Virus record (IMG/VR): IMGVR_UViG_3300049629_000462
Coordinates: 1 to 27,609 of that record
Direction: 5' to 3' (one strand)
Length of the DNA stretch: 27,609 nt
From: a virus
Below the pieces are notes generated by a model, which was not told the DNA's origin, ran no database searches, and saw only the letters and a list, made by a program, of their open reading frames with translations. The first letter of the stretch is position 1; the number at the start of each line of letters is the position of its first letter. Shown one piece after another: positions 5,525 to 12,538 of the stretch. Position numbers and translations under genes: made by a program.

Positions 5525-6457
5525 CTATTGCGCGTCCATCACATCCCACGCCATGCGCGGATGACCGCGTGACTTGCCGCCGTCCTTGTCATCTTCGGTT
5601 TCCCACCGGATGAACAGGCGCACCCACTTGGCGCGCAGCGGCGTGGGGCCTGGACCCTTCTCCACGATCCATCCGCCCGAACCGTCCCCCCAATCCTGCT
5701 TGTACGTCCCGCACCGCACGAAGTCGCAATGACGATGCCGCACCTCGTACACGCCGTTTCGGGTCTCGAGGTACTCGCGGGCAATGCCGACGATGTTGGA
5801 ATGGTGGTTGTGTCCAACGGCGATGCAGTCCACGCCCTCAAGCCACGAGAGCATTCGCCGGCTGTCAAGTACGCCCATCGACATGGGCGCGCCGCCGCCG
5901 CTGCCGTGGTGATAGCGCATGGTCCAGGTGAGGTTCGTGTTGTTGATATTGACGCGAACCTTCATCCATCCGCCGTAGCCGCCTGCGCCCATCTGTGATT
6001 TCGGATTGATCGACTTGATGGCACGAACAAGGTTTGCCGTGGGGCAGGTCTCGTGGTGCTTGAGCCACGCGCTCTCATGATTGCCTTGCCCCAACACCGC
6101 CCACCACGGCGCGTAGGGTGCGTAGCGTTCCGCCGTCTCGTTGATGACAGCGTCGAAGTACGCGGCAGCAGCGTGTGAACTGCGGAGCATCGCCTTGGAT
6201 TGCCGCCTATCCGAAACGCCACACATCAAATCGAGGCAATCTCCAAGATCGCAAATGATGGCGTTGCGCTCCTTGGCTTGGCGAAGGTGCTTCTCCTCAA
6301 GATTCCTATCGCACTTGGTGTTGTCGGTGTGTGCGTCCGATCTCAAAAGTATGTATTGCTCCCACTCGCGGAACGAAGTCCCGGTGCAGTCCACGATGTG
6401 GATGTTCTTCCCGTGGTGCGTGACTTGGAACGGGAGCGCGGCTGGTCGTTTCGCCAT
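5525..6457 (-). CDS. Calcineurin-like metallophosphoesterase
   Basis: 310 residues with all the motifs of the metallophosphoesterase fold in order: SDAHTD (Asp41, His43), GDCLD (Gly72-Asp76), GNHE (125-128), a HH pair (183-184) and GHNH (215-218). These residues bind two metal ions and hydrolyse phosphomono- or diesters. Phage members include 2',3'-cyclic phosphatases, SbcD-like nucleases and nucleotide hydrolases; this one has no added nuclease-complex domain, so the substrate is open. A weak GAGG lies close to the ATG. It is the first gene after the divergent region at 6458-6618. Confidence 0.85.
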   Translation of the reverse strand: MAKRPAALPFQVTHHGKNIHIVDCTGTSFREWEQYILLRSDAHTDNTKCDRNLEEKHLRQAKERNAIICDLGDCLDLMCGVSDRRQSKAMLRSSHAAAAYFDAVINETAERYAPYAPWWAVLGQGNHESAWLKHHETCPTANLVRAIKSINPKSQMGAGGYGGWMKVRVNINNTNLTWTMRYHHGSGGGAPMSMGVLDSRRMLSWLEGVDCIAVGHNHHSNIVGIAREYLETRNGVYEVRHRHCDFVRCGTYKQDWGDGSGGWIVEKGPGPTPLRAKWVRLFIRWETEDDKDGGKSRGHPRMAWDVMDAQ

Positions 6458-6618
6458 GCCTCACCACGCTATAGGGGTCTGATTGCCCCGCCGCAAAAAA
6501 GAAAAAAGTGGTCAGATTTCTTACAGCCGGGGGCTTGCGTCTGCCGATACCGATGCGTATAACACCACCAAGCGGTGGACGCACGTTGCGGAAGCCGCGA
6601 AATCACGAGGAGATTGCA
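6458..6618. promoter_or_regulatory. Divergent promoter region
   Basis: This 161-base gap separates the minus-strand metallophosphoesterase operon from the plus-strand operon. On the plus strand, TTGCGT (6535-6540), a 17-base spacer and TATAAC (6558-6563) make a plausible promoter 56 bases before the first start codon. On the minus strand, TTGCGG, a 17-base spacer and TATAGC (ending about 21 bases before the start at 6457) is weaker. A/T-rich tracts (two A6 runs near 6496-6507) lie between them and could bend DNA. Confidence 0.5.
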
Positions 6619-6870
6619 ATGAAGATCAAGGTCACCGTCGAAGATGCCCTGAACAACCACCCCACCCTTGGCCGGATCTACGGGGATGTGCTGCTCGCCT
6701 GCGCTCGGGAATTGTCCGACGCGGTCAGCCAGGAAGTCCTCCGTACCCACGCCGACTTCCACCACATCGACCCGGACAACGAGGCCGCGTGGCAGGACGC
6801 GCTTGACCGCCGCGACACCGCCGACCGGATGTTCCTCACCGTCCATGCCAAGACGGAGGTGATCCTGTGA
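6619..6870 (+). CDS. First gene of the plus-strand operon, hypothetical
   Basis: 83 residues, acidic, mostly helical (DVLLACARELSDAVSQEVLR), with a His-rich centre (THADFHHIDPDN) and 'DRRDTADRMFLTVH'. The start at 6619 has GAGGAGA six bases upstream. It ends in a GTGA overlap with the next gene. No family recognised. Confidence 0.65.
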   Translation: MKIKVTVEDALNNHPTLGRIYGDVLLACARELSDAVSQEVLRTHADFHHIDPDNEAAWQDALDRRDTADRMFLTVHAKTEVIL

Positions 6871-7184
6871 GCGCACGACGAACCGACCCGTGGACATCAC
6901 ACGCGGCCGCCGACAGCATGGTGGTCCCTGCCAAGGGGATGCAGGCCAAGTTGCTTGAGGCGTACCGCGCCAGCCCGAACGGCCTGACTGATGAGGAGGC
7001 GGCGGCAGCCGCGGGCCTTCCAATCGGTGCGTGGAAGCGATGCAGCGAGCTGCGTACCAAGGGTCTCATCACTTGGACCGGGGCTACCCGCGTAGCCTCA
7101 AGTGGTCGCCATGCACAGGTGTGCGTCCTGTCGCGGCCCAACCCCACAACCCTCTTCCCCATGCCCGAGGAATACCGATGGTGA
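6867..7184 (+). CDS. Winged-helix phage protein (DPWTSHAAA type)
   Basis: 105 residues with a GTG start in a GTGA overlap. The N-terminal 'TDPWTSHAAADS' followed by a winged helix (LLEAYRASPNGLTDEEAAAAAG, then KRCSELRTKGLITWTG and an SSGRHAQVCVL strand) matches a widespread phage and actinobacterial family of small proteins in replication regions. 'SELRTKGLI' is the recognition-helix end typical of MarR/Rep-like wHTH domains. It probably binds DNA or RNA; its target is unknown. Confidence 0.75.
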   Translation: MSARRTDPWTSHAAADSMVVPAKGMQAKLLEAYRASPNGLTDEEAAAAAGLPIGAWKRCSELRTKGLITWTGATRVASSGRHAQVCVLSRPNPTTLFPMPEEYRW

Positions 7185-7507
7185 GCAACGAAGATAGCCG
7201 CGGGATCTTCACCCGCATCCACGCCGTGACCATGTCCGCTGACCTGTTCCCCGCTGGCGATTCTGCGGGGGAGTACGTTGCCTCCAAGACCGTGGAGGTC
7301 ACGATCCTGGCGCGCTGGCAGCGCACGCCCACCGATCCGCGCCTGCTGGATTGGAGCCTGATTGCCATGTCGCTTGACGGCGTGGCGCTGTCCGAGGAGG
7401 TTGGCATCCCGTCCGACTTCCCCATGCAGCAGCTCGTGAATGCTGCCACGGTCTCCAGCAAAATGCGGCGCATCCTTGAAGGTAACGGGTCAGGAGTGAC
7501 CGCATGA
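7178..7507 (+). CDS. Hypothetical protein
   Basis: 109 residues. Strand-rich N-terminus (GIFTRIHAVTMSADL, then KTVEVTILARW) and a helical C-terminus (MQQLVNAATVSSKMRRIL). GAGGAA lies five bases before the ATG, which overlaps the preceding stop by seven bases; it ends in an ATGA overlap with the next gene. No family recognised. Confidence 0.65.
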   Translation: MVSNEDSRGIFTRIHAVTMSADLFPAGDSAGEYVASKTVEVTILARWQRTPTDPRLLDWSLIAMSLDGVALSEEVGIPSDFPMQQLVNAATVSSKMRRILEGNGSGVTA

Positions 7508-7908
7508 CTACCGAAAACCGTTGGGCTACGCCCACCATCTTGGAAGTGCAATGGCGGTTGGACGGACTGCCGAACTACGTTGACGAGGATTCCATCGCGG
7601 CCACGCTTGCCATGCCAGCGACCAACAAGGATGGCGTTCCTGGGATTGCGGCCATCGGGTGCGATCCGTTGGACAACGTCACTAGCACGCACGCGGACGC
7701 ATTCCCGGTGCGGTATTGGCTTGTTCACGCGCTGCTTGTGGACATTGGAGAGAGCAAGCGCCAGGATGCCGTGATTGCCACGCGCATCTCGAGCGTGGCG
7801 ATGTGGGAGCAAGGCGATACCGCCGACAGCGTCCGCACGGAGTACCTCGGCCGCGTGGTGTCGTTCGTAGCCGACAGCCTCAAGGCAATGGAGGTAGCCG
7901 ATGGTTGA
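7504..7908 (+). CDS. Hypothetical protein
   Basis: 134 residues. The centre (YWLVHALLVDIGESKRQDAVIATRIS) and the helical end (YLGRVVSFVADSLKAMEV) suggest an alpha/beta soluble protein. It starts in an ATGA overlap and ends eight bases into the next gene, so it belongs to the same coupled operon. No family recognised. Confidence 0.65.
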   Translation: MTTENRWATPTILEVQWRLDGLPNYVDEDSIAATLAMPATNKDGVPGIAAIGCDPLDNVTSTHADAFPVRYWLVHALLVDIGESKRQDAVIATRISSVAMWEQGDTADSVRTEYLGRVVSFVADSLKAMEVADG

Positions 7909-8086
7909 CATTGCCCATCAGAAGCTGCTAGCGATTACGGTGAGGCCATCCACCCAGGTGGTGTTTAGCGATGCGACCGGGCGCGACATTGCCGCCATCG
8001 TCATCAACGACAAGCACCCGCACATTGCGCGGTTGGTGTTCAAGGTGTCGGCAGACATCAAGATCCGAAGGGAGACCGCAGAATGA
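7901..8086 (+). CDS. CsrA-like small beta-rich protein
   Basis: 61 residues, the usual length of CsrA/RsmA. The strand order fits: b1 LLAITVRP (9-16), b2 TQVVFSD (18-24), b3 DIAAIVIND (29-37), b4 IARLVFKVS (42-50), b5 DIKIRRET (52-59). The b5 segment aligns with the CsrA 'EVSVHREE' strand, placing Arg57-Glu58 where CsrA has its key RNA-binding Arg44 and Glu45. CsrA proteins bind GGA motifs at ribosome-binding sites and control translation or mRNA decay. The b1 Arg and glycine loops are altered, so the call rests on pattern, not strong identity. It overlaps both neighbouring genes. Confidence 0.5.
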   Translation: MVDIAHQKLLAITVRPSTQVVFSDATGRDIAAIVINDKHPHIARLVFKVSADIKIRRETAE

Positions 8087-8379
8087 GGCGCACCGCAGAA
8101 TCCGTCCGCGCCGGCATCGTTGCCGACGAGGCTGCCGGGATGCAGCCCAAGGCCATCGCCATCAAATGGGGGGTGCATCGGTCCACGGTCAGCCGCCTTG
8201 TGGGAGTCAAGCGCAAGGTGACATTGCAACAGGCTGCGTCCGTCTTGTCGGCGCACCGCCGAGGAGTTAGCAAAGCCATCATCGCCGCAGAGCTGGGGGT
8301 GTCCGTCAGCGCCATCCGCCGCATTCTCCAAGGAAAGACCGCCGCCGCACGAAAAGCGGCAGGAGGTTTGCATGATTAG
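8083..8379 (+). CDS. Small protein with two helix-turn-helix repeats
   Basis: 98 residues. Two similar resolvase/homeodomain-like HTH units follow one another: residues about 8-38 (AAGMQPKAIAIKWGVHRSTVS) and about 47-79 (RRGVSKAIIAAELGVSVSAI). The pattern resembles the C-terminal DNA-binding parts of Hin-type recombinases and transposases, without any catalytic domain, and a basic tail (KTAAARKAAGG) follows. It starts in an ATGA overlap. It probably binds DNA as a regulator or replication accessory. Confidence 0.7.
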   Translation: MRRTAESVRAGIVADEAAGMQPKAIAIKWGVHRSTVSRLVGVKRKVTLQQAASVLSAHRRGVSKAIIAAELGVSVSAIRRILQGKTAAARKAAGGLHD

Positions 8380-8641
8380 TATCCTCGCCCGTGTACGTTT
8401 GCTCCGAAAGGAGGACGGCGCGATGGAAGATCCGTGTGTGGATTGGAGAGCGCGGGCGATAGCCGCGGAGGCCATGCTTGCACGCATGGAGCTGCTGGTC
8501 TACAGCGACCGCCCCACGGTGCAGAATCCCAACGGCATGACTTGGCGCGACCGGGCCATCAGAGCCGAGGAGGAAGCGCAGAAGTGCCGCAACGTCCTGC
8601 CCACGCACATTGAGCGCATCCTGTATGCGGGTGAGGGGTAA
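8372..8641 (+). CDS. Hypothetical helical protein
   Basis: 89 residues from the ATG at 8372, which has AGGAGG five bases upstream and overlaps the previous stop by eight bases. A second start at 8423 also has a strong site (AAAGGAGG) and would give 72 residues, beginning MEDPCVDW; either or both may be used. The centre has paired helices (DWRARAIAAEAMLARMELL and TWRDRAIRAEEEAQKC), a repeated 'W-R-x-R-A-I-x-A-E' motif. No family recognised. Confidence 0.6.
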   Translation: MISILARVRLLRKEDGAMEDPCVDWRARAIAAEAMLARMELLVYSDRPTVQNPNGMTWRDRAIRAEEEAQKCRNVLPTHIERILYAGEG

Positions 8642-8644
8642 CCA

Positions 8645-8839
8645 ATGCCGCGCCAGGAGGAGGACGAGGACATCGTGGACCGTATCAAGGGCAGCGCGAC
8701 GACCGACCCCCTCACCATTGAGGCGATGCATGAGGTGATTCGCATCCGCCGGGAGATGGCGCGGATCATCCGCACGGGGAACCAAATACAGCAGGAGTTG
8801 GAACTTTGCAAGAGCCAGCAGGCCAAGCAGGCGCGTTGA
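8645..8839 (+). CDS. Small acidic helical protein
   Basis: 64 residues. An acidic start (PRQEEDEDIVDRI) is followed by a long helix (IEAMHEVIRIRREMARIIRT, then QIQQELELCKSQQAKQ). GAGGGG lies six bases before the ATG. The stop overlaps the RusA-like gene's start (TGATG), so the two are translationally coupled. A partner of the resolvase is possible but not demonstrated. Confidence 0.6.
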   Translation: MPRQEEDEDIVDRIKGSATTDPLTIEAMHEVIRIRREMARIIRTGNQIQQELELCKSQQAKQAR

Positions 8840-9237
8840 TGTTCAGCGTCCCCGGCGCAGCCGCGCCGCAGGGAAGTAAGACCGTTTTCCGCAGGGGTAG
8901 CCGCATCGTCCTCGTGGAGTCAAGCGCCAAGGTCAAGCCCTACCGCGCCGCCGTGGCGGCAGCGGCTTACGCCGCTGGCGCGGTTGTGGTGGACGGCCCG
9001 GTGAGCGTGCGCGTGGCGTTCTCGTTCGTCCGCCCCGCCAGCCATTTCGGGGCGCGTGGGCTGCGGACGGCCGCACGCACGTTTCCCGGCAAGCCCGACA
9101 CCGACAAGCTCGTGCGCGCCACGCTAGACGCGCTCACGGGCATTGCCTACCGCGACGATGCCCAAGTGGTGGAGATTTGGGCCACGAAGGCATACGGGCC
9201 GACCGCGCAGACGGTCATCGCCATTGCCTCGATTTGA
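8839..9237 (+). CDS. RusA-like Holliday junction resolvase
   Basis: 132 residues. The family signature is clear: 'VPGAAAPQGSKTVFR' at the start, then KPDTDKL (85-91), DAL (97-99) and RDDAQV (105-110). Asp87/Asp89, Asp97 and Asp106/107 correspond to the metal-binding acidic residues of RusA. RusA dimers cut four-way junctions symmetrically. Together with the annealing protein downstream it forms a phage recombination pair. The start at 8839 is chosen because it overlaps the previous stop (TGATG); the longer frame from 8806 is unlikely. The next promoter overlaps its stop codon. Confidence 0.85.
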   Translation: MFSVPGAAAPQGSKTVFRRGSRIVLVESSAKVKPYRAAVAAAAYAAGAVVVDGPVSVRVAFSFVRPASHFGARGLRTAARTFPGKPDTDKLVRATLDALTGIAYRDDAQVVEIWATKAYGPTAQTVIAIASI

Positions 9238-9261
9238 CTTTCGGCTACCGGGCCGTATACT
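9234..9261 (+). promoter_or_regulatory. Sigma70-like promoter of the RecT-like gene
   Basis: TTGACT (9234-9239), a 16-base spacer and TATACT (9256-9261) match the consensus closely. It overlaps the stop codon of the RusA-like gene and lies about 60 bases before the start at 9324, so the annealing protein can be made independently of the upstream operon. Confidence 0.75.
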
Positions 9262-9323
9262 GATTACGCCCTCGCACGTTGCGCGGGACGGGCGCGGCGC
9301 TCCGCGTACATGAGGAGATGCAT

Positions 9324-10247
9324 ATGGAACTCGCAAGGATCGGGCAAGCGCAGCTTGACCCCATGTCGGTCGCCCAGGTGTTCAAGGCTTCGGGGATGTT
9401 CCCCGACATTCAGTCGGAGGCCGCAGCGTGCGCGAAGATCATCATCGGGCGCGGCCTGGGCCTGTCGGACTATGACGCGATGACGGGCCTGCACATCATC
9501 AAGGGCAAGGCCGTGCTGGCCGCCAACCTGATGGCCGCCGCCATCAAGCGCGCAGGGAAGTACGACTACCGCGCTGCCTGCACGGACACGGATTGCAGCA
9601 TCGTGTTCTTTGGCCGCAGCCCGGAGAACAAGTGGGAGGAGATCGGGACCACGACCTTCTCTATGGACGATGCGAAGCGGGCGCAGCTCGGCGGGGACAA
9701 TTGGCGCAAGTGGCCCAAGGCAATGCTCTTCGCCCGCTGCATTTCTAGCGGGTACAAGCAGCATTGCCCGGACGCGCTTGGCGCGGCCCCGGTGTACGTC
9801 GAAGCCCACGGCGAGACCGAGATCACGGAGGAAGCCCCCAAGGCCCGCGCCGCCCTTGCCGCCCCCGCAGCCCCTACGATTGACGCAGAGGCATCGGTGG
9901 TGGAGGATGCCCCGAAGCCCGTCCGCAAGCGCACGGCCAAGCAGGAGGCAAACCCGGCCCCGGAAACGCCCAAGGCGGCTGACGGCTATCCCGACGAGTA
10001 CGAGGGCGAGTTCAAGATCCTGCGCGTGGTGCGCCGCCCCGGCAAGCCCATTGCAATCAACGCCGTGGGCGAACACGGCGCGGCATGGATTGCCACCTCA
10101 ATTCTTGAGTATGGCCACCTGGCGGACGCGAACGTGGACAAGGAGATGCGCCTTGAGGTCGCCCGGATCGGGCAGACGCTACAGGTCATGCGCGTCATCG
10201 GGCCGATTGCGCCGGCCAAGGTTGACCCCGCGGACGTACCCTTCTGA
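9324..10247 (+). CDS. RecT-like single-strand annealing protein with an SSB-like C-terminal tip
   Basis: 307 residues. Residues 15-160 match a RecT-like annealing clade: 'AACAKIIIGRGLGLSDYDAMTGLHII', 'KAVLAANLMAAAIKRAGKYDY', 'TFSMDDAKRAQL', 'NWRKWPKAMLFARC'. Such proteins coat and anneal single-stranded DNA in phage replication and recombination. A Pro/Ala-rich linker (about 165-225) leads to a small alpha/beta domain (228-296). The last residues, DPADVPF, resemble the acidic DDDIPF tip of bacterial SSB. The start at 9324 has GAGGAG six bases upstream; an ATG at 9318 is too close to the site. The gene has its own promoter and a terminator downstream. Confidence 0.75.
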   Translation: MELARIGQAQLDPMSVAQVFKASGMFPDIQSEAAACAKIIIGRGLGLSDYDAMTGLHIIKGKAVLAANLMAAAIKRAGKYDYRAACTDTDCSIVFFGRSPENKWEEIGTTTFSMDDAKRAQLGGDNWRKWPKAMLFARCISSGYKQHCPDALGAAPVYVEAHGETEITEEAPKARAALAAPAAPTIDAEASVVEDAPKPVRKRTAKQEANPAPETPKAADGYPDEYEGEFKILRVVRRPGKPIAINAVGEHGAAWIATSILEYGHLADANVDKEMRLEVARIGQTLQVMRVIGPIAPAKVDPADVPF

Positions 10248-10254
10248 CCGTAGG

Positions 10255-10692
10255 CTAGTCGTTCTTCTCCCCCCCGCTTGCGGCCGCAGGAAGTTGGCCA
10301 GCAGGCGGGGGGTTTTCGTTTGGCACGCCGAACGGTACGAGGCGATTCAGGGCGGCTTGCCGCCGTCCACACGCCTGACACGGCTTGATCCCGATGGCCT
10401 TGGTCGCGGCGGCGACAACGTCACCCAGGCCACGGAAACCCTGCTTGGGCTGTTCCGGCGTTACCTGTTCGGGTGCGGGTTGATCTATGTCCGTAACGAT
10501 GAACAACGGCGGTCGGCGAAGATCACCGTTGCGAGTAACCCTGCGTTCGCATGATCCGCACCCAGCCAAGTCCAACCCAAGATCGCATTGCGGCGTGACC
10601 TCCTTGATGCGATATGAGGTGCAATCAATGATCGGTAGCGAAATGGTGTCGCCCATCAAATTGATGTGGCCCATGATGGGACGATTGCTCAT
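10255..10692 (-). CDS. Small CxxC protein at the end of the virion operon
   Basis: 145 residues. It contains 'CGSCERRV' in the middle and, near the end, 'ATKAIGIKPCQACGRRQAALNRLVPF'. The 'GIxPCxxCxxRxxxLNRxxP' block is frequent in small phage proteins encoded after tail genes, and the four cysteines could bind a metal. The start at 10692 forms an ATGA overlap with the stop of the cysteine-rich gene. Its 3' end carries the plus-strand terminator of the RecT-like gene, and the two operons converge with only seven bases between stops. Function unknown. Confidence 0.7.
   Translation of the reverse strand: MSNRPIMGHINLMGDTISLPIIDCTSYRIKEVTPQCDLGLDLAGCGSCERRVTRNGDLRRPPLFIVTDIDQPAPEQVTPEQPKQGFRGLGDVVAAATKAIGIKPCQACGRRQAALNRLVPFGVPNENPPPAGQLPAAASGGEKND
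10270..10316 (+). terminator. Intrinsic terminator of the plus-strand operon
   Basis: CCCCCCGC (10270-10277) pairs with GCGGGGGG (10305-10312) and is followed by TTTT. The 27-base loop holds an internal palindrome (TGCGGCCGCA) that can extend the structure. It ends transcripts coming from the RecT-like gene. It lies inside the coding sequence of the convergent minus-strand gene. Confidence 0.7.
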
Positions 10693-12494
10693 GTTATTGC
10701 GATTACCGATCCGTCTGTAGTGCAACGGTATGAGGTTGATTGGAACGAACGCAAGCACGGTTGCGGCAACGGATGGTCGATGTTCCATTGCTCACAATCC
10801 TCACCCGGAGGACAGCACAGGGCGGGCGTGTATTGGAACGGGTACGAGTAGCACCAGCTCTTGGGTTCAAATTGCCCAGGGCAAAGGTTTCGCCATCCGA
10901 CCTGGACAACGGTACTGCCCACCACAATGTTGTTGAGCGGCCAACCAACGCGAGATTGGCAACCAGCCACGGTTTCGTAGAAGTTGATGTCCGTGCAGAT
11001 GCTTGTGTTGGAGGACGGCTCCTCAACGCGCCGCATGGTGTATCGGAAGTTGTTGGAGTATTCCGGGAACGACAGGCACTTCAGCACATACGGGTATTCC
11101 GTACCCACGGCAGATATCGCGCAATTGATGACATCGCCCACCGTGGAATAGTCGGAGCGGAGCCGCTGGGAAGCGCAGACGTACCAGCGCGGACTAGATG
11201 CTCGGAGCCAAACACGGATCTGCGCGCCGCCGTTGATGAAGGCCACGCGGTCAACGTAGATGGTGTCGCCAAACGATGCCGGCGGTCTTTCGTTTGGTGA
11301 TGCCTCCGGACAGGCAAAGCATGACTGCCGGAATCCAAACCAAAAGAACGCGGACCACGGGCCGATACCCGAGGCCTGCACGAGTGCGCCGATTCTGCTG
11401 TTGACCTTGGCAGCAATGTGCGCGGCGTTACCCGAAAACATGATGGTGGTGAGGTCGCACACTCGCACATACGGAACGGTAAACACGCCCCACCCCGTAT
11501 TGACCGGGCCAGTAGTCACTTCAACAACCGGATACTCGCCCGTGATGAACGTTTCATTGAGCTGCGCCTGGGCTGTCGGAGATCCGTAGATGATGTCCGG
11601 CGCGAAGCAGGCATCAAACGTCAGTTGCAGAACATCCTCAACGTGATCTTGGCCTTCGCACAGGTTGACCGAATAGCAAGTCGTGTAGTTGTAGGTCTCA
11701 AACCTGTCCTCAAACGAGCTGCAGAAGTCGGGATCGACATCGCAGTTTGGCGTTGAACCGCAGCAGTCGCCTTCCGGGTCGCAATCAGGGCAGTCCATGT
11801 ATTTGAGGAAATACTGCGTCACCGAATAGTTGGTCGGGCATGGGGCCGGAAAATCGTTGACGGTGCAAAGACTCAAGTTCTGCACCATGCCGATGGTCAG
11901 GTTGTCATGCTCAACGGGCGGCCCGTGGTCGCACCGCACGGGCCATGTCACGCCGATGGTTTCGATGCATTGAGTAGCCGACGAAGAAACGGTGACAGGC
12001 ACGGCCGTTCCAACCTGATCAGCAAGGGTGTAGCATTGCGCCACCAGCTCCTCGCATGGATCGCTTGGGATTTCGATATTGGCCCCAGGCAATTTGATGA
12101 TTTGGCCGGGATCTGTTTTGACTTGCGGCTCGGGGTAGCAACATGGGTCACCCGTGGTTGCCTTGTTGCTAATCTTCAACAGCCGACCGACATCAATTGG
12201 ATTGGTTGGTATGACCGGGGGACACACGGCGACCGTTTCATACCCAGTCAGGATGTAGACGCAACAGTCGTAGGCGATGTAATAGCAGAGGTTCGTGATG
12301 TCCGGCGGCAGGGAAATGCCGATGGAGGTCAGGTAACTCTCGCAAAAGTCAATTCGATTTGGGGCCGCGCCGCAGTCCGATTGGCAGCAATAGTCCTCAA
12401 AGAAATCAGGACACTTAATTGCATACCACAACCGCGGCAATGGAGGCGGCGGCGGTTGTTCGCAACAACAGGAAGCGTTCAGGCTCCCGCTCAT
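10689..12494 (-). CDS. Very cysteine-rich large protein of the tail/lysis end
   Basis: 601 residues with 44 cysteines by my count (about 7%), many in CC, CCC or CxxC pairs (ASCCCEQ, YCCQSDC, CPDCDPEGDCC, ALCCPPGEDC). A Pro run (PPPPPLP) follows the first cluster. No repeat unit, enzyme motif or signal peptide is obvious; the rest is aromatic- and Thr-rich as in virion surface proteins. The start at 12494 overlaps a tiny upstream frame (ATGA) and has no strong ribosome-binding site; the longer frame to 12620 reads through two small membrane genes and is not protein-like. Position after the fibre and membrane cluster suggests a virion surface or host-interaction protein (inference). Confidence 0.75.
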   Translation of the reverse strand: MSGSLNASCCCEQPPPPPLPRLWYAIKCPDFFEDYCCQSDCGAAPNRIDFCESYLTSIGISLPPDITNLCYYIAYDCCVYILTGYETVAVCPPVIPTNPIDVGRLLKISNKATTGDPCCYPEPQVKTDPGQIIKLPGANIEIPSDPCEELVAQCYTLADQVGTAVPVTVSSSATQCIETIGVTWPVRCDHGPPVEHDNLTIGMVQNLSLCTVNDFPAPCPTNYSVTQYFLKYMDCPDCDPEGDCCGSTPNCDVDPDFCSSFEDRFETYNYTTCYSVNLCEGQDHVEDVLQLTFDACFAPDIIYGSPTAQAQLNETFITGEYPVVEVTTGPVNTGWGVFTVPYVRVCDLTTIMFSGNAAHIAAKVNSRIGALVQASGIGPWSAFFWFGFRQSCFACPEASPNERPPASFGDTIYVDRVAFINGGAQIRVWLRASSPRWYVCASQRLRSDYSTVGDVINCAISAVGTEYPYVLKCLSFPEYSNNFRYTMRRVEEPSSNTSICTDINFYETVAGCQSRVGWPLNNIVVGSTVVQVGWRNLCPGQFEPKSWCYSYPFQYTPALCCPPGEDCEQWNIDHPLPQPCLRSFQSTSYRCTTDGSVIAIT

Positions 12495-12538
12495 GCCACG
12501 ATGACAAGCGCAGCGATGAAGATGAGCAGGCGCGTCAC
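12491..12538 (-). CDS. Possible 15-residue hydrophobic micro-ORF
   Basis: A GTG start in a GTGA overlap with the 38-residue gene opens a frame, (M)TRLLIFIAALVIVA, that stops in an ATGA overlap with the cysteine-rich gene. Both junctions and the single hydrophobic span are suggestive of a coupled micropeptide or a coupling device that carries ribosomes to the next start, but a frame this short can arise by chance. Confidence 0.3.
   Translation of the reverse strand: MTRLLIFIAALVIVA

Noticed and set aside
10850-10900. tRNA-like GGTTCAAATTGCC stretch
   Set aside because: A T-loop-like string is present, but no acceptor or anticodon stem can be formed around it, and it lies within the cysteine-rich coding sequence.
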